Positions 35,758 to 46,355 are shown, counted from the first letter of the stretch. The stretch is DNA of 64,000 nt from Sphingobacteriales bacterium (GCA_004144175.1 SEFT01000002.1:234913-298912), one strand, 5' to 3'. The notes: generated from the sequence alone by a model not told the origin. Made by a program: numbers and translations.

Positions 35758-37308
35758 CTACGTTTTCATGTATAGTGGAATAGCAGAACCACCGATTGGT
35801 ATTGCCTTCAAACTGGTACGGTCTTTCTTATCTTCTTCATGAGCAATCGCCAATGCTGTATACATCACCGCTGCCCGGGCAAGTTTCAGAAGATTAAGGG
35901 TTTTTCCTTGCAAGTCGCCTCTTGAAATGGTGAAAGATATATCCGCCTCCTTAAAGCCAACGCCGGAAAACTGAATATCAGATAGTACTTTTATTCCTTT
36001 GTGTTCGATAAAATTTCTTATTAAAGCGATTTCTTTTGCCGCAGGGTCCAGCACGGTGTCGAAGTCGTCCCTTTTCTCATATAGGTCTTTGCTCAACCAG
36101 TAAAGGCCCCTTAACGCCCAATTCTTGCTATTGGTAAAAAAAGGCCTGAGTGTTGCAGCGTTGCGTCCAGAATACCAAAGACTCTTAAAACTCACGCTGA
36201 AAGAATCGATCTGTAGCTCCAAATAGTCATTGAGCAAAAACGCAATTTTATCGAGAATGGAATAGGCCATCCTAAAAGCAATTTTCAGTTGCTCAACATA
36301 AAAGGAATACCGTACAGCCTGCATTGTTTCAACCAATATCACGTCAACATCCGAAATATGCGGGGCCAGGCCCAAGCTGGAGTAATAATATGAATAGCGC
36401 GCGGTTGCAAATTCTTGTTTTATCTGATTAAACAGGTCGAGCACTACCGGCGGCCGGTTTGCCCGCAGTATTAACGTTGGAAGATTCAGGCAGTCATGGC
36501 AGGCGTCCGTATATGCCCCCAAATCATTAAGCGGATTGATATACATCTTATTGTCCAAACACCACTGCCGATAGGATCTCAACTCCTGGTCGTCACCCAT
36601 GTCAAAGTTATCGAGATTAGGTAACGCACGGGTATACTCTTCCGGGAAGTCCTTGACATAATTATGTAGCCAGTCGTGATGCTGCTGCATACCGTGCAGT
36701 GCCTCATCATGTAAATACTCCGGGAATCGCAGTGCATCCTTGAAGTGATGATATGCAAACAACAAGAACAGGTTAACATGGATATTGTCATAGAGCAACC
36801 TCCCGTAGAAATACAAGCCGTTAGCTTTATTGCCGATTGCCATAGAAAAAGATGGCAGAATATCGATTGCATTATTCCAGTAGTCCTGGGCTTCGACAAA
36901 CCTTCCAATGTAGGAAAAGGAGTTACCAAGATTTGTATAAATCTGGCATTGCCTTTCTACCGGAACATTTTGAAAGCCTGGCGATAGCAGGGCGGTACGC
37001 AAACAGAAGATTTCTTTTGTTAGCTCCTCTGTTTGAAAATTCCAATCTTCCTCAGTATAGCCATATTTGAGTTTCCTCAGATAACTCCATCCATTTGAAA
37101 GGTCATACTGAAAAACGGTAAAAAGCTCCTCCGGCAATTTGCTGGTTTCCACCTGATCTGAAAGTTTAAAAGCATGTTCTATACCATTAACACTACCATT
37201 GTCATAGGACAAATCGAAAAGCGATCCAATAATATCCACCTGTTCCTGGTGGGACCTGTCAACAACAGATTCAATTCCAAGCAATTCCTCAAATAAGCCT
37301 GCATTCAT
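35758..37308 (-). CDS. LA2681 family HEPN-domain protein
   Basis: 516 residues. The N-terminal part has TPR-like helices (IYTNLGNSFSYIGRFVEAQD). The central segment QEFATARYSYYYSSLGL and YSFYVEQLKIAFRMAYSILD are typical of LA2681-type HEPN proteins. The HEPN RNase motif R-x4-H is present as Arg431 to His436 (RNFIEHK). HEPN proteins are often RNA-cutting effectors in defence and toxin systems. It is divergent, 77 bases apart, from a four-helix membrane protein, which suggests a two-gene unit. Confidence 0.85.
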   Translation of the reverse strand: MNAGLFEELLGIESVVDRSHQEQVDIIGSLFDLSYDNGSVNGIEHAFKLSDQVETSKLPEELFTVFQYDLSNGWSYLRKLKYGYTEEDWNFQTEELTKEIFCLRTALLSPGFQNVPVERQCQIYTNLGNSFSYIGRFVEAQDYWNNAIDILPSFSMAIGNKANGLYFYGRLLYDNIHVNLFLLFAYHHFKDALRFPEYLHDEALHGMQQHHDWLHNYVKDFPEEYTRALPNLDNFDMGDDQELRSYRQWCLDNKMYINPLNDLGAYTDACHDCLNLPTLILRANRPPVVLDLFNQIKQEFATARYSYYYSSLGLAPHISDVDVILVETMQAVRYSFYVEQLKIAFRMAYSILDKIAFLLNDYLELQIDSFSVSFKSLWYSGRNAATLRPFFTNSKNWALRGLYWLSKDLYEKRDDFDTVLDPAAKEIALIRNFIEHKGIKVLSDIQFSGVGFKEADISFTISRGDLQGKTLNLLKLARAAVMYTALAIAHEEDKKDRTSLKAIPIGGSAIPLYMKT

Positions 37309-37385
37309 ACCTATTAACTAATTTATACTTTGTCGCTATCTTTAGGCTGTTCGCAAGCGCATCGCGAATATTTAGCCCTGATTCT

Positions 37386-39926
37386 ATGACAACTATTCTT
37401 AAAGGTAAGAAATCAATCCTCTTAGTCTTGCCCTTGACCGTACTGTTAGTTACAGCAGGATTCGTAATAGGTGACAGATGCCAGCTATTTATCATGAGCA
37501 GAGAACAGGCCTATGACCTGTTGAAGGAGGTTCTTTCCAATTATATCAGCCTGCTCGGCATAGGTCTGGCAATCATCGCGGTATTATTCGCGGTAATCCA
37601 GCTGGCATATAAGAGGCTGAGCATCGTGGAAATTACACTGGAAAATACATTTTTTGCTCCATTGTTTTATTTTGGAACAATCAATAGCGCGTTCTGCGGG
37701 CTACTAATCTTATTTAATCCAAGCTGTGATGATCATTGCCTCGTCAGCGATTATTTCTTTATCCGGTTTATCGTAATTGAAAACTACCTATTTGTCGGAT
37801 TCGTTGGGTTACTGTGCTTGGTGTTCTATAAAACTGTGACATTTACCAACTTCGCAAAGATTAATGAGGCGTACCTTAAAAATATACTAAAAAGGTTAAA
37901 GAGCGAACAGAATGCCCGGCTTGATAGTCAACACAAAGAAAGTCTACAAGAGTACAGTTATGAACTCAACGCTGAAGTAACAAACGGGATCGCTGATAAC
38001 AGGCTCGTTACGGTCGTAAAGATTATTGACGTATATACCCAGGCATTAGGAATTAATCCGAACTCCACGTTGCTTATAGACTATAAGTGGCGGTTGGCTG
38101 ATTGGCTCCATCTGGCATATAAAAGTGAAAATGATGACCTGTTTGGTGCAATCATAGAAAACTGGCGTAACCAGTTTTCTATGCTGGTCGGCTCGAATTC
38201 TGAAAACATAGGAACTGTTTTCAACCTACCTGTGATACTTTACAATAAAAGCACAACAAATGCCGATCTGAAATTTCGTCAACATGTTATACAATCATTC
38301 CCGATAAGGTTGAAGGAGCTTGCGCTTATGGCAATATGGGAAAGTACTGACGATACTGCTATCATCAATGAAGCTAAATTTAGTTCCGTTGAAATTATGA
38401 TCAAGGAATTCAATGACCTTATAAAGGTTATTTGTGACCAACTTGATGACAAAGGACTAGTCGAAACACTTCAAAATTTAAAGCAGGTAAAAGATGTCCA
38501 TAGAGTAAACGATCGTTATCGTGATCTAAAGTTCAATCAAAGGCTGCATAACGATGTTCAGGGGGCAGACAGGACACAAATGGAAAAATTTCAAAATTTC
38601 TATCTGCTGATATTCGCTGTTGAATTTGGCAATCTGTGTTGGTTATACTTCCGGCTTTTTAACTATGATAAAGACTATAACAGATTTAAACAAACAATAG
38701 AAGCACTTGAGCGATATACCTCATGTGATCGCGAAACACTAATTGAGTATACTACAAAGATCTTCTATTGGGAGCGGCAGCTCGGATGGAATCGATGGAT
38801 ATGGAATAGTGAAGAACGTCTTGACGGAGAAGTCTATTTTCTCGAAAATGAAACGACCTTTCTCGCGCTCGGCTTTATTATTAAACTGATGCGGTCGGGA
38901 TTTGAGGAATTTGATTTATCTGATGAGATGATTGAAAGAACAGAAGGACTGGTACACATCTGCAAAGAGGTAATTAAGCGATACCAGGGAGAAAAGGAAA
39001 TATGGATGGTATTGCTTGGGCTGGGTACCAGCCAGCAAGTTGATGATATCCTGTCCAGAACTGTTGACGTCTTAAATGGTCTTTCGATAAAACGTGACAA
39101 GATCAAGCAGACGCAACTCATAGCAGAGCCACTATCAAAAGATAAGGTTCAGGAGTTTAGAACTGCAATAGAACTTCAATGGAATCAAAGCAGGATTGTA
39201 GCCAAGATCTTTGAGTATTTCAATGCACAGCTTATCAACCCGGAGCAAAAGCTTAAGATCATTGGCATGATGAGAATTAATTTTAAGGGGGGACGTACTA
39301 TGTTCGTAGAGAGCGGTTATCAAAAAGTACACGGAATAGAATGGGGACATAAGGTAAATGACGCCGTTTCCGAGCATCTGATAGAAACTGTTTGTACCGG
39401 CAAAGACGTTGCCACAATAAATGCCCGTAACGCTGAAGAAGCTATTGAGGCGATTTTTAGTCATGATAAACACATCAATATCGTATTTATAAGCTATGGG
39501 ATATGGTATAAACTGAGTAACGTCCTGCTGTCCTCCGGCAATTTTGTTCAAGGAGAGCATATGCAGGTCAAATATCCTTTCCCGGCGGCAGGGATATACA
39601 AGGACCGACTAATCATCGTTCCCCTCTCCAGAGTACGGCTGCTTGCTGACACGCTAGTCGGTATTTCGCTTCCCAACAGTATTAAACTTTTGAGGCGCGA
39701 AAATCATGAATGGGTTCAGGATAAGCTACAGGTGGATATTTTTGAAATTGATCAGGCAGAAGCGTCAAGCATCATTAAAGACAATAACCCTACAGCAGAT
39801 GAAAATGATCCGGAGCTTATAAACGAGGTGATGTCAGGCATCATGATCGAGATAAACGAAACGCTTGATTTCGAAATAGAAGATGCAAAAAAGATGGCAG
39901 TGGTAAAACTGCCAACTTCAAGATAA
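37386..39926 (+). CDS. Large membrane-anchored protein of unknown function
   Basis: 846 residues. About four membrane helices lie in residues 10-155 (ILLVLPLTVLLVTAGFVIG, YISLLGIGLAIIAVLFAVIQ, FGTINSAFCGLLILF, NYLFVGFVGLLCLVFYKTV). The remaining 690 residues are cytosolic and mostly helical, ending in a domain with INIVFISYGIWYKLSNVL and YKDRLIIVPLSRVRLLADTL. No nuclease, NTPase or protease motif is seen. Divergent pairing with the HEPN gene suggests a shared function; membrane plus RNase is a layout used in abortive infection, which here is inference. Confidence 0.75.
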   Translation: MTTILKGKKSILLVLPLTVLLVTAGFVIGDRCQLFIMSREQAYDLLKEVLSNYISLLGIGLAIIAVLFAVIQLAYKRLSIVEITLENTFFAPLFYFGTINSAFCGLLILFNPSCDDHCLVSDYFFIRFIVIENYLFVGFVGLLCLVFYKTVTFTNFAKINEAYLKNILKRLKSEQNARLDSQHKESLQEYSYELNAEVTNGIADNRLVTVVKIIDVYTQALGINPNSTLLIDYKWRLADWLHLAYKSENDDLFGAIIENWRNQFSMLVGSNSENIGTVFNLPVILYNKSTTNADLKFRQHVIQSFPIRLKELALMAIWESTDDTAIINEAKFSSVEIMIKEFNDLIKVICDQLDDKGLVETLQNLKQVKDVHRVNDRYRDLKFNQRLHNDVQGADRTQMEKFQNFYLLIFAVEFGNLCWLYFRLFNYDKDYNRFKQTIEALERYTSCDRETLIEYTTKIFYWERQLGWNRWIWNSEERLDGEVYFLENETTFLALGFIIKLMRSGFEEFDLSDEMIERTEGLVHICKEVIKRYQGEKEIWMVLLGLGTSQQVDDILSRTVDVLNGLSIKRDKIKQTQLIAEPLSKDKVQEFRTAIELQWNQSRIVAKIFEYFNAQLINPEQKLKIIGMMRINFKGGRTMFVESGYQKVHGIEWGHKVNDAVSEHLIETVCTGKDVATINARNAEEAIEAIFSHDKHINIVFISYGIWYKLSNVLLSSGNFVQGEHMQVKYPFPAAGIYKDRLIIVPLSRVRLLADTLVGISLPNSIKLLRRENHEWVQDKLQVDIFEIDQAEASSIIKDNNPTADENDPELINEVMSGIMIEINETLDFEIEDAKKMAVVKLPTSR

Positions 39927-40003
39927 ACCTTAGCATTTCTGGGTGCGTTGCAATAATTTGCTGACTTTAGAATGCTCCGTTATAATTCCCGGAATGGTTC
40001 TCG

Positions 40004-43000
40004 CTAACTTATCTTCCAAGCCACTTCGAAATGAGTCGGCTTGATACCCGGGTTTGATGATAGCGAAGTAAAATTTGCTATGCGGTCTTTGTCGCAAAAA
40101 AACTGCCTGTCTAAATAGATGATGCCATTTTGGACGATAGCCAATTGGTAGTGCTGAGTGTTCATTAATGCAAACTCTACCTCATTGCGTGAAATAATGA
40201 AGTTGTCTTCCGATGACGACTTTACTTCAACGTAGTACCATTCGCTGTCATCGTTATCATCCAGCTTATACCTCATATCGTAACCCGCCAGATCATCCTT
40301 ATTAATAGTAAGGTCAGTTGAATAGCGGGATAACCATTGAACGACAGGGTAAGAGGCCTTTAATTCAGAGTAAACAATTTCTTCGGCACGCTGTCCTGCA
40401 GCATTTTTTCTGGTTTCGTTACCTCCGGAGTAAGTGCCAGGTGTACGTCCCGGCCTGTTGCTTACAGAAACACCTCCGGTAAGTCTGCCGGAATCAAATG
40501 ATGTAAATTGAATAGGGTTCCTCGGTGTTGGTGCTGTAGGCTTGTTGGGACTGGGAGTAGGAGCATGTGTCGGCCTTTTCCGCGTCAGTATAGATTCAAT
40601 GGCTTCTTCGATGATCTTGTTATTGCCCTCAAAAAAGAGCAGACTCTGTATCTCAAGGGTCAATTCTTCCTGCAATAAATCAGCGGCTTCAAGAAGGTGG
40701 GTATAGTAATTAACGATTGCATGCTTATTACCTTTTGTGGTCAACTTGAGACCGGAGACCGTGTTTAGTTCGGCTAAGAGCAAGTCAGAATGATTAATAC
40801 TCAAATTGAAGGCATGCGTTCGCGAAAGCATTACGGCTGCTGCTTCTGCTTTCCCATTATATTTCTGACATTCACTCAGGAAGCCACGCTGTTTTTTTTC
40901 ACTTTTTCCCGACATCAGCTTCCACCATGCAAATATCCAGGGCTGTTCAAAGTTAAAACTGATTTTATGGAATTGCTGGTAATGCCATGCTTCCAAACCT
41001 GTGAATTTGCTGTCTGCAAGATAAATTGCAGACGGCATTATGCCTGTTTGCTCATGAAGCTTTTTCAATAGCTTATAACTTGCCAGAGTTGACCAGCTTG
41101 TATAATCTATATCATCGGCATCTTTATGGTCATATTGCAATTCTGACAACAGTATGCCATAAAGCGCCTTTCTTGAAGTAATGTATGCCGGAAGCTCAAA
41201 TTGCTTAGCGGCTAAAACAGCTTTCCAGAATGCTGTTTCCTCCGCTGCAAGTCCAAGTAACGATCTAGCCTCTTCCAGTACAGGAAACAGGGAAGCTGCC
41301 TCAATATTGTATGTGGTGTGCCGTAAATCACCGTTATCCTTAAAAACTGCCTTAAAATCCTCTTTGTTCTTCTGCGTGTCAAACAGCATACAGAGTATTT
41401 CAGCAAATGCTTCACAGAATACAGGCGATTGTTTCCACTCTTCCATGTATTGAGCGACATCTGCGCAAAGACAGTAATTCCGGTCTCCCAGAGGTATAAA
41501 CTCTCCAGGAAGCAATTGTTTTGGCGAACCATCGTTTACTGTGTATGTAGCTGAAGCACAGACGAGGATATTCAGTTTTTTCAATTGGGCGGCAGAATCG
41601 ATTCCCCCTATGCCATCCTCATGTAAAGATGTGACGTCTCTTCTTCCAGCAGCATCTTCTCTAAGATTATTAAGGCGATACGTCAACAGGTACGGTTTGA
41701 TTGTTTCTACCCAGTTTTGGAAGTACCTATTGGCCTGATGTGTTACTGGCGTCCCCTGTAATTCGATCTTGAGGCTTTTGAACGTGTTTATGCTAAAGGC
41801 CTTTGATATCTGCGGTGCGCCCCGTTTTCTGGGGAAATCAAATATCCAGTATTCCGAAAGCATGTGCTCTGGCAGTGTTGCGTTGTCGGTATAATATACC
41901 TCCCTGCTTGGCATGAAATGCCTTGATCCGCCGCGTGTAGCCCAAACTTTGAGATCGCTGAGGTATTTGGAAAAATCCTCACTCTCTCTTTGCTTAAAAT
42001 ATGCCAAGGCAAGCTCGTAGAGTTTTCTGGGTGACCCAGCCTGCTGGCCGCAATCTTTCAATAATTTGAAAATATGGTCTGGTGAAAGCTGAGCAAAAGA
42101 AGTTACCGCGCCCAGTTGCCGAAGTGTATCTATGATCGTTGATTCCGAGATGTTGAGTTTACTGAATAGCTCGTGTTTCAAATTTATCCAATGTAATCCA
42201 AGTTGTCTGGCTACCTCCTCGTCGGCCACTACCTTAGCGAAGGTTTCGGCTTGCGTAAGCTGGTATTTGAAATAGGATGGCTTTTTGTAAACCTGAGTTG
42301 TTATACCGTTGTATGTATACGAAAATGATTCGCCATTAGCATCATCCCTTAAGAGGCCATGAAGCGTAGGATCGGTAATAATCCAAGCAAGACAATGTTC
42401 CTTTGAAAACGAGTCGGAATTAAGGATTTGTTCGATGGCGTAGACTGAAGATACTTCATATTTTTTATAGGATTCATAATCAGGTCGTCCAACAGCATTA
42501 AAAACATATCGTACGTAACCGTCATCGGCCCAGCGTTCGAAATTTCGTATTTCCCGCCTAATGCGCGTGCGCCGGTTTACGCCAAGCCAGACGAAAAACT
42601 CTTCCTGCACAGTAATGGGCGCGTTACCATTGGCAAGTTTCCAGAAATCGATATCAGCGAGAAAATCCGCACCTGTAAAGACTCCACTGAACAATTGTTC
42701 GTTTAAATCGCCGGCAGGGAAGCCGTTACCTAACATCAATTCTGCGGAACGTTTTGTTTCCCCGCGCCTGTTGCGAAGAAAAATTGTTTCATTTATTGAA
42801 TTGCGCCTATCCTGATTAGCTGAGAAAATTCGAAAAAGGCAACTGACGTACTCCCTATAGAGCCGATCAATAGATTCTTGCTTAAGGTTTGCACTTCTTT
42901 TTTTTGTAAAGGCTCTGGTGACAGATCCAATTACGTCAGTAATATCATTTGAACCGAGGTTAAGTACATGACCCAGAATACGTTTAAGTGGCCTTGATGG

Positions 43001-43039
43001 ATCCTCGTTTCCGATTTCATATGAACTTGGATGTTGTAG
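40004..43039 (-). pseudogene. 5'-truncated sacsin-like gene with C-terminal DUF3883 domain
   Basis: From TTG 42739 or ATG 42736 it encodes about 910 residues ending in a DUF3883 nuclease-like domain (AGQRAEEIVYSELKASYP, DLAGYDMRYKL, EWYYVEVKSSSEDNF). The frame stays open upstream to a TGA at 43040-43042. Those 100 codons read as protein (EDPSRPLKRILGHVLNLG, ETIFLRNRRGETKRSAELML) yet contain no ATG, GTG or TTG. In related proteins this region follows an N-terminal HSP90-like ATPase domain, so the gene has probably lost its 5' part; the arginase-family gene starts 120 bases beyond the break. A shortened product from 42739 could still be made. Sacsin-like/DUF3883 proteins occur in defence islands. 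Confidence 0.7.
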
Positions 43040-43158
43040 TCATCAGAACGTTGCTTTATTATCAATCATAGTAGAATTAAAACTTCAAAAACCACAGGTT
43101 GTTACTGAATATTGCTGTATATTTTATATCAGATAGTCAACAAAGTGAATCGAGATTT

Positions 43159-44058
43159 ATGATCGGAAAGCCAATCAATATAATCACAGCCGCGTCTATT
43201 TTAGGTCTAAGACCGTCAGGTGTAGAGCATCTAGCTGATACACTACTTGCAGCCGGATTGGCGGAAGCTCTCAATGCAGACAGTCCAATTATCCAGGTGC
43301 CATTGTTGAATGGTGAGTATAACAGTCACAGAGACAAAAAGACACAGTGTCTGAATCCGCAATCCATTAAAGAGTTTTCTATTAACCTAGCTAATATTGT
43401 GGTCTCAACAATTGAAAAGGGATTTCCATTAGTGCTGGGAGGTGATTGTAGTATCTTACTTGGAATCATGTGTGGACTGAAAGGGCATAGTGATTATGGA
43501 CTAATATTTATGGATGCGCATGCAGATTTCTATCAGCCAGAACAATCGATAACAGGTGAAGTAGCAGACATGGACCTGGCTATCGTTACCGGCAGGGGAC
43601 CGGAGTTGCTCACCAATATACATAGCAGACGACCCTATGTTGCGGATAACAATGTTATTCATGTCGGCCAGAGGGACTGGAAGGAAACCAAGCATTACGG
43701 CTCGCAGGATATCAAAGAAACTGATATCAGATGTTTTGATCTTCGGAAAATAGAAGAGGATGGTACAGAAGCTATAGGTGATAAGGTATTGCGTTATATG
43801 GACGGTCAGTCTGTTAATGGATACTGGATTCATTTCGATACAGACGTAATTTCTGACAAGGAAAATCCGTCTGTGGACTACAGGTTGCCGGGGGGACTGA
43901 CGTTTGCTGAGACTTCACTATTGTTACAATCCCTGCTCGCAAGCGGAAAAATTACAGGCATGAGCGTCAGCATCTTTAACCCATTACTAGATCCAAGTGG
44001 TATGGTCGCAAACAATTTGGTTGAATGCATCCGAAATGGATTTCAATACAGAGCATAA
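43159..44058 (+). CDS. Arginase/agmatinase family protein
   Basis: 299 residues from ATG 43159 (a TTG at 43099 would add 20 residues of uncertain value). Metal-binding motifs of the ureohydrolase fold are visible: VLGGDCS, FMDAHADF and HFDTDVISD. In the first motif the usual His of GGDHS is Cys, so metal binding or substrate may differ from arginase; such variants occur in the wider family. Substrate cannot be assigned. It starts next to the truncated end of the sacsin-like gene and is convergent with higA. Confidence 0.85.
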   Translation: MIGKPINIITAASILGLRPSGVEHLADTLLAAGLAEALNADSPIIQVPLLNGEYNSHRDKKTQCLNPQSIKEFSINLANIVVSTIEKGFPLVLGGDCSILLGIMCGLKGHSDYGLIFMDAHADFYQPEQSITGEVADMDLAIVTGRGPELLTNIHSRRPYVADNNVIHVGQRDWKETKHYGSQDIKETDIRCFDLRKIEEDGTEAIGDKVLRYMDGQSVNGYWIHFDTDVISDKENPSVDYRLPGGLTFAETSLLLQSLLASGKITGMSVSIFNPLLDPSGMVANNLVECIRNGFQYRA

Positions 44059-44070
44059 TTGGCAGAATTG

Positions 44071-44520
44071 CTAACTAGCAGAAGCTATTCTTTTTTCAGT
44101 ATTCATTACGCTCGCATTCTTAAGATGAATGTTCATTGGTGAAACCAGCTTGTATGGTCTGTTAAATGCTTCCTGTGATAATTTGAAATAAGCCGCAAGC
44201 TCACGGATGATTTCCTTTGACAGCCCTTTTTTGTAATTCAGGATATCTGAAACCAGCCCTTTACTTACATGCAAAGACGTAACAAGGTCTTTAGCTTTTA
44301 TCCCATGTTCCGCCATCAATGATTTCAAAAGTTGAACTGGATCAAGTTCTCCGAAAGTTTTGTGATCATCATCCCATTTTTGAACAAGCAGGGTTAGTAG
44401 CTCAATTTCGTCATTCTGAGCAGGTGTTCGCTTTGACATATCGCAAAGTCCTTCCAGTGCGCTGCAGTATTGATCATACTGCTTTTTTGTTTTAATGACT
44501 TTATATTTTAAACTCTCCAT
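44071..44520 (-). CDS. higA: HigA-type antitoxin
   Basis: 149 residues with a C-terminal lambda-repressor-like HTH (IKAKDLVTSLHVSKGLVSDI followed by NYKKGLSKEI) and an N-terminal helical region that should contact the toxin. It is 15 bases downstream of the toxin gene, the toxin-first order of HigBA systems. It likely neutralises HigB and represses the operon through the palindrome at 44891-44915. Confidence 0.88.
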   Translation of the reverse strand: MESLKYKVIKTKKQYDQYCSALEGLCDMSKRTPAQNDEIELLTLLVQKWDDDHKTFGELDPVQLLKSLMAEHGIKAKDLVTSLHVSKGLVSDILNYKKGLSKEIIRELAAYFKLSQEAFNRPYKLVSPMNIHLKNASVMNTEKRIASAS

Positions 44521-44535
44521 ATCGCTTATGTTGTT

Positions 44536-44868
44536 CTAATAGATGGATATTGAATATTGCTTTTGCTGATTGCATAGCTGCGTATATTGGGCATGTGTTC
44601 CAATCCAACAGACAAACATGTGTATCTGTTTATCTCCAAAAAAGTATTTACATATCATTCTGTAGTTGTTGCCGCCGATATTGAAGACAACGCGGTCTGA
44701 ACCGTTTCCAAGTAAATCTGCTGATCCATAACTTGCCCGTATATCTTCCGGACTCATCCAATCTGCGTACTTTAAAATATTCAGCCAAATCTCAAAGGAA
44801 GGCCGGCTTCGCGCATTCACCATTGCGAATGCCTCGATTGTCTGCCTCTTAATAAGATGCACTCTCAT
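44536..44868 (-). CDS. higB: HigB-type mRNA interferase toxin
   Basis: 110 residues of the RelE/HigB fold: MRVHLIKRQTIEAF start, DRVVFNIGGNNYRMICKYFF and MFVCWIGTHAQYTQL, the latter the typical HigB C-terminal signature. HigB cuts ribosome-bound mRNA. Located next to the integrase, it probably helps maintain the element. Confidence 0.9.
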   Translation of the reverse strand: MRVHLIKRQTIEAFAMVNARSRPSFEIWLNILKYADWMSPEDIRASYGSADLLGNGSDRVVFNIGGNNYRMICKYFFGDKQIHMFVCWIGTHAQYTQLCNQQKQYSISIY

Positions 44869-44890
44869 AAAATGCGATATAAAGTTACAA

Positions 44891-44915
44891 CAAAGTTCAC
44901 AAAACGTGAACTTTG
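44891..44915. promoter_or_regulatory. Palindrome in front of higBA, candidate HigA operator
   Basis: CAAAGTTCAC (44891-44900) and GTGAACTTTG (44906-44915) are exact reverse complements around AAAAC, 23 bases upstream of the higB start and 24 bases from the integrase stop. It could also terminate the integrase transcript. Confidence 0.6.
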
Positions 44916-44938
44916 TTTTTAAATTAGGTTAGGATATT

Positions 44939-46162
44939 TCACGTTAGATTGTTGCTTAGTTTCTGTCTCAACAGTATCATATCGTCACTTACTTTGCGGT
45001 CGAGAATTTTAGCGTAGTGCTGCGTGATCTTGATATTTTTATGTCCAAGCATCTTACTTACGGATTCTATCGGAACACCGTTGGACAATGTAACTGTAGT
45101 GGCGAAAGTATGCCTGGCAATGTGGAATGTAAGCACCTTGTTGATTCCGCATATATCGGCTATTTCTTTAAGGTAAGCATTCATTTTTTGGTTGCTCAAT
45201 ACGGGCAGAACTCTGTCCTCGGCCACACATTGCGGGTGATCACAGTATTTGTCGATAATTGATTGGGCGATAGGAAGTATTGGTATGCGTGATTGAGTCT
45301 CCGTTTTCTGTCTTTCTGTAAAAATCCATTTCTCGCCATCGAGACCTGGAGAAATTTCCGAACGTTTTAGCTTTTTAATGTCTGCGTAGGCCAGTCCCGT
45401 AAAACAACAAAAAAGAAAAATGTCACGAACCTGGTTCAGTCGATCCGTTGCGAAAGATCTATTGGCCATATCCTGCAATTCGGTGTCCGACAGGAAGTGA
45501 CGTATCACTTCTTTTTTAGTCATTTTGAATCCTAGAAATGGGTCTCGCTGAAGCCATCCATTTTTGATGCATATATTGACAATCTTCCGGAAGTTGGCTA
45601 TATATTTCATAGAAGTATTATGATTACAATTGCGAACGCTCTTCAACCAGAACTCGTATTCTGTTACGAATTCATAGTTTAACTTGTCTATAGCGATGTC
45701 TTCAATGTTGTATTTCCATTTCAAGAATGATCTCGTATGGTCGAGTGATGTTTTATATCGCTCCAGTGTGGCAGGAGAGTAGTCCTTGTCCACCAGCTGA
45801 GCCATTTTACCATTATGCTCAGTAAATACTTCGCATAGCATACGAGGCCTATCAGCTATTCCCGACCATTTCGCCTTAAACGTCTCAGCGGTCAGTGGTT
45901 GCTCGTTCTGCTGAATTTCCCGTTGATAGGTGTAGACCTTTGCACGTATCGTATCAAGAAAAGTATTAACTCGTTTGGCTTCTTCCGAGTGACCCTTCAA
46001 TCGTCCCGCTTCTTTCGACCATTTGGAACGTTCAACATAGCGGTGTGTACTCGTTTCAAATCGCTGTCCGCTGATTGTTACTCTAAGATAAATTGAGACT
46101 TGATCGTCCGTTGCTCTTTTAGTTCCCTTGATGAAAAAAAGAATGCTTAACCTCGTTTCCAT
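44939..46162 (-). CDS. int: Tyrosine recombinase (ICE integrase)
   Basis: 407 residues. N-terminal arm-binding domain (SIYLRVTISGQRFETSTHRY), SAM-like core-binding domain (about 105-200) and a catalytic domain with HIARHTFATT (His347, Arg350), GHKNI (His374) and the nucleophile Tyr383 in HYAKI. At the first catalytic arginine position it has FTGLAYADIKKL, the substitution also known in IntDOT-type enzymes. It is the last ICE gene before tRNA-Ser, and would integrate and excise the element there. Confidence 0.93.
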   Translation of the reverse strand: METRLSILFFIKGTKRATDDQVSIYLRVTISGQRFETSTHRYVERSKWSKEAGRLKGHSEEAKRVNTFLDTIRAKVYTYQREIQQNEQPLTAETFKAKWSGIADRPRMLCEVFTEHNGKMAQLVDKDYSPATLERYKTSLDHTRSFLKWKYNIEDIAIDKLNYEFVTEYEFWLKSVRNCNHNTSMKYIANFRKIVNICIKNGWLQRDPFLGFKMTKKEVIRHFLSDTELQDMANRSFATDRLNQVRDIFLFCCFTGLAYADIKKLKRSEISPGLDGEKWIFTERQKTETQSRIPILPIAQSIIDKYCDHPQCVAEDRVLPVLSNQKMNAYLKEIADICGINKVLTFHIARHTFATTVTLSNGVPIESVSKMLGHKNIKITQHYAKILDRKVSDDMILLRQKLSNNLT

Positions 46163-46260
46163 AATTGTCTGCTTTTATTGGTGTTCAATTTAAATTCTTT
46201 GAAAAGCAGGAATTACCAAGTTGGTATGTCTGAGAGCCTTATTTAACAAGGCTTTCGTCG

Positions 46261-46306
46261 AAATTCGGTGCATCAGCACTGTTGGGTTTTCTGATGCACC
46301 GAATTT
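46261..46306. repeat. Perfect 16-base inverted repeat between integrase and tRNA
   Basis: AAATTCGGTGCATCAG (46261-46276) and its exact reverse complement (46291-46306) flank a 14-base loop. It sits 99 bases upstream of the integrase start near the ICE end, so it may be a recombinase or excisionase site, or a transcriptional barrier. Confidence 0.6.
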
Positions 46307-46355
46307 ATCACCTGCAGACTGAACAGGATTGGCTGACTTTAGACAGGCTAAAAAC

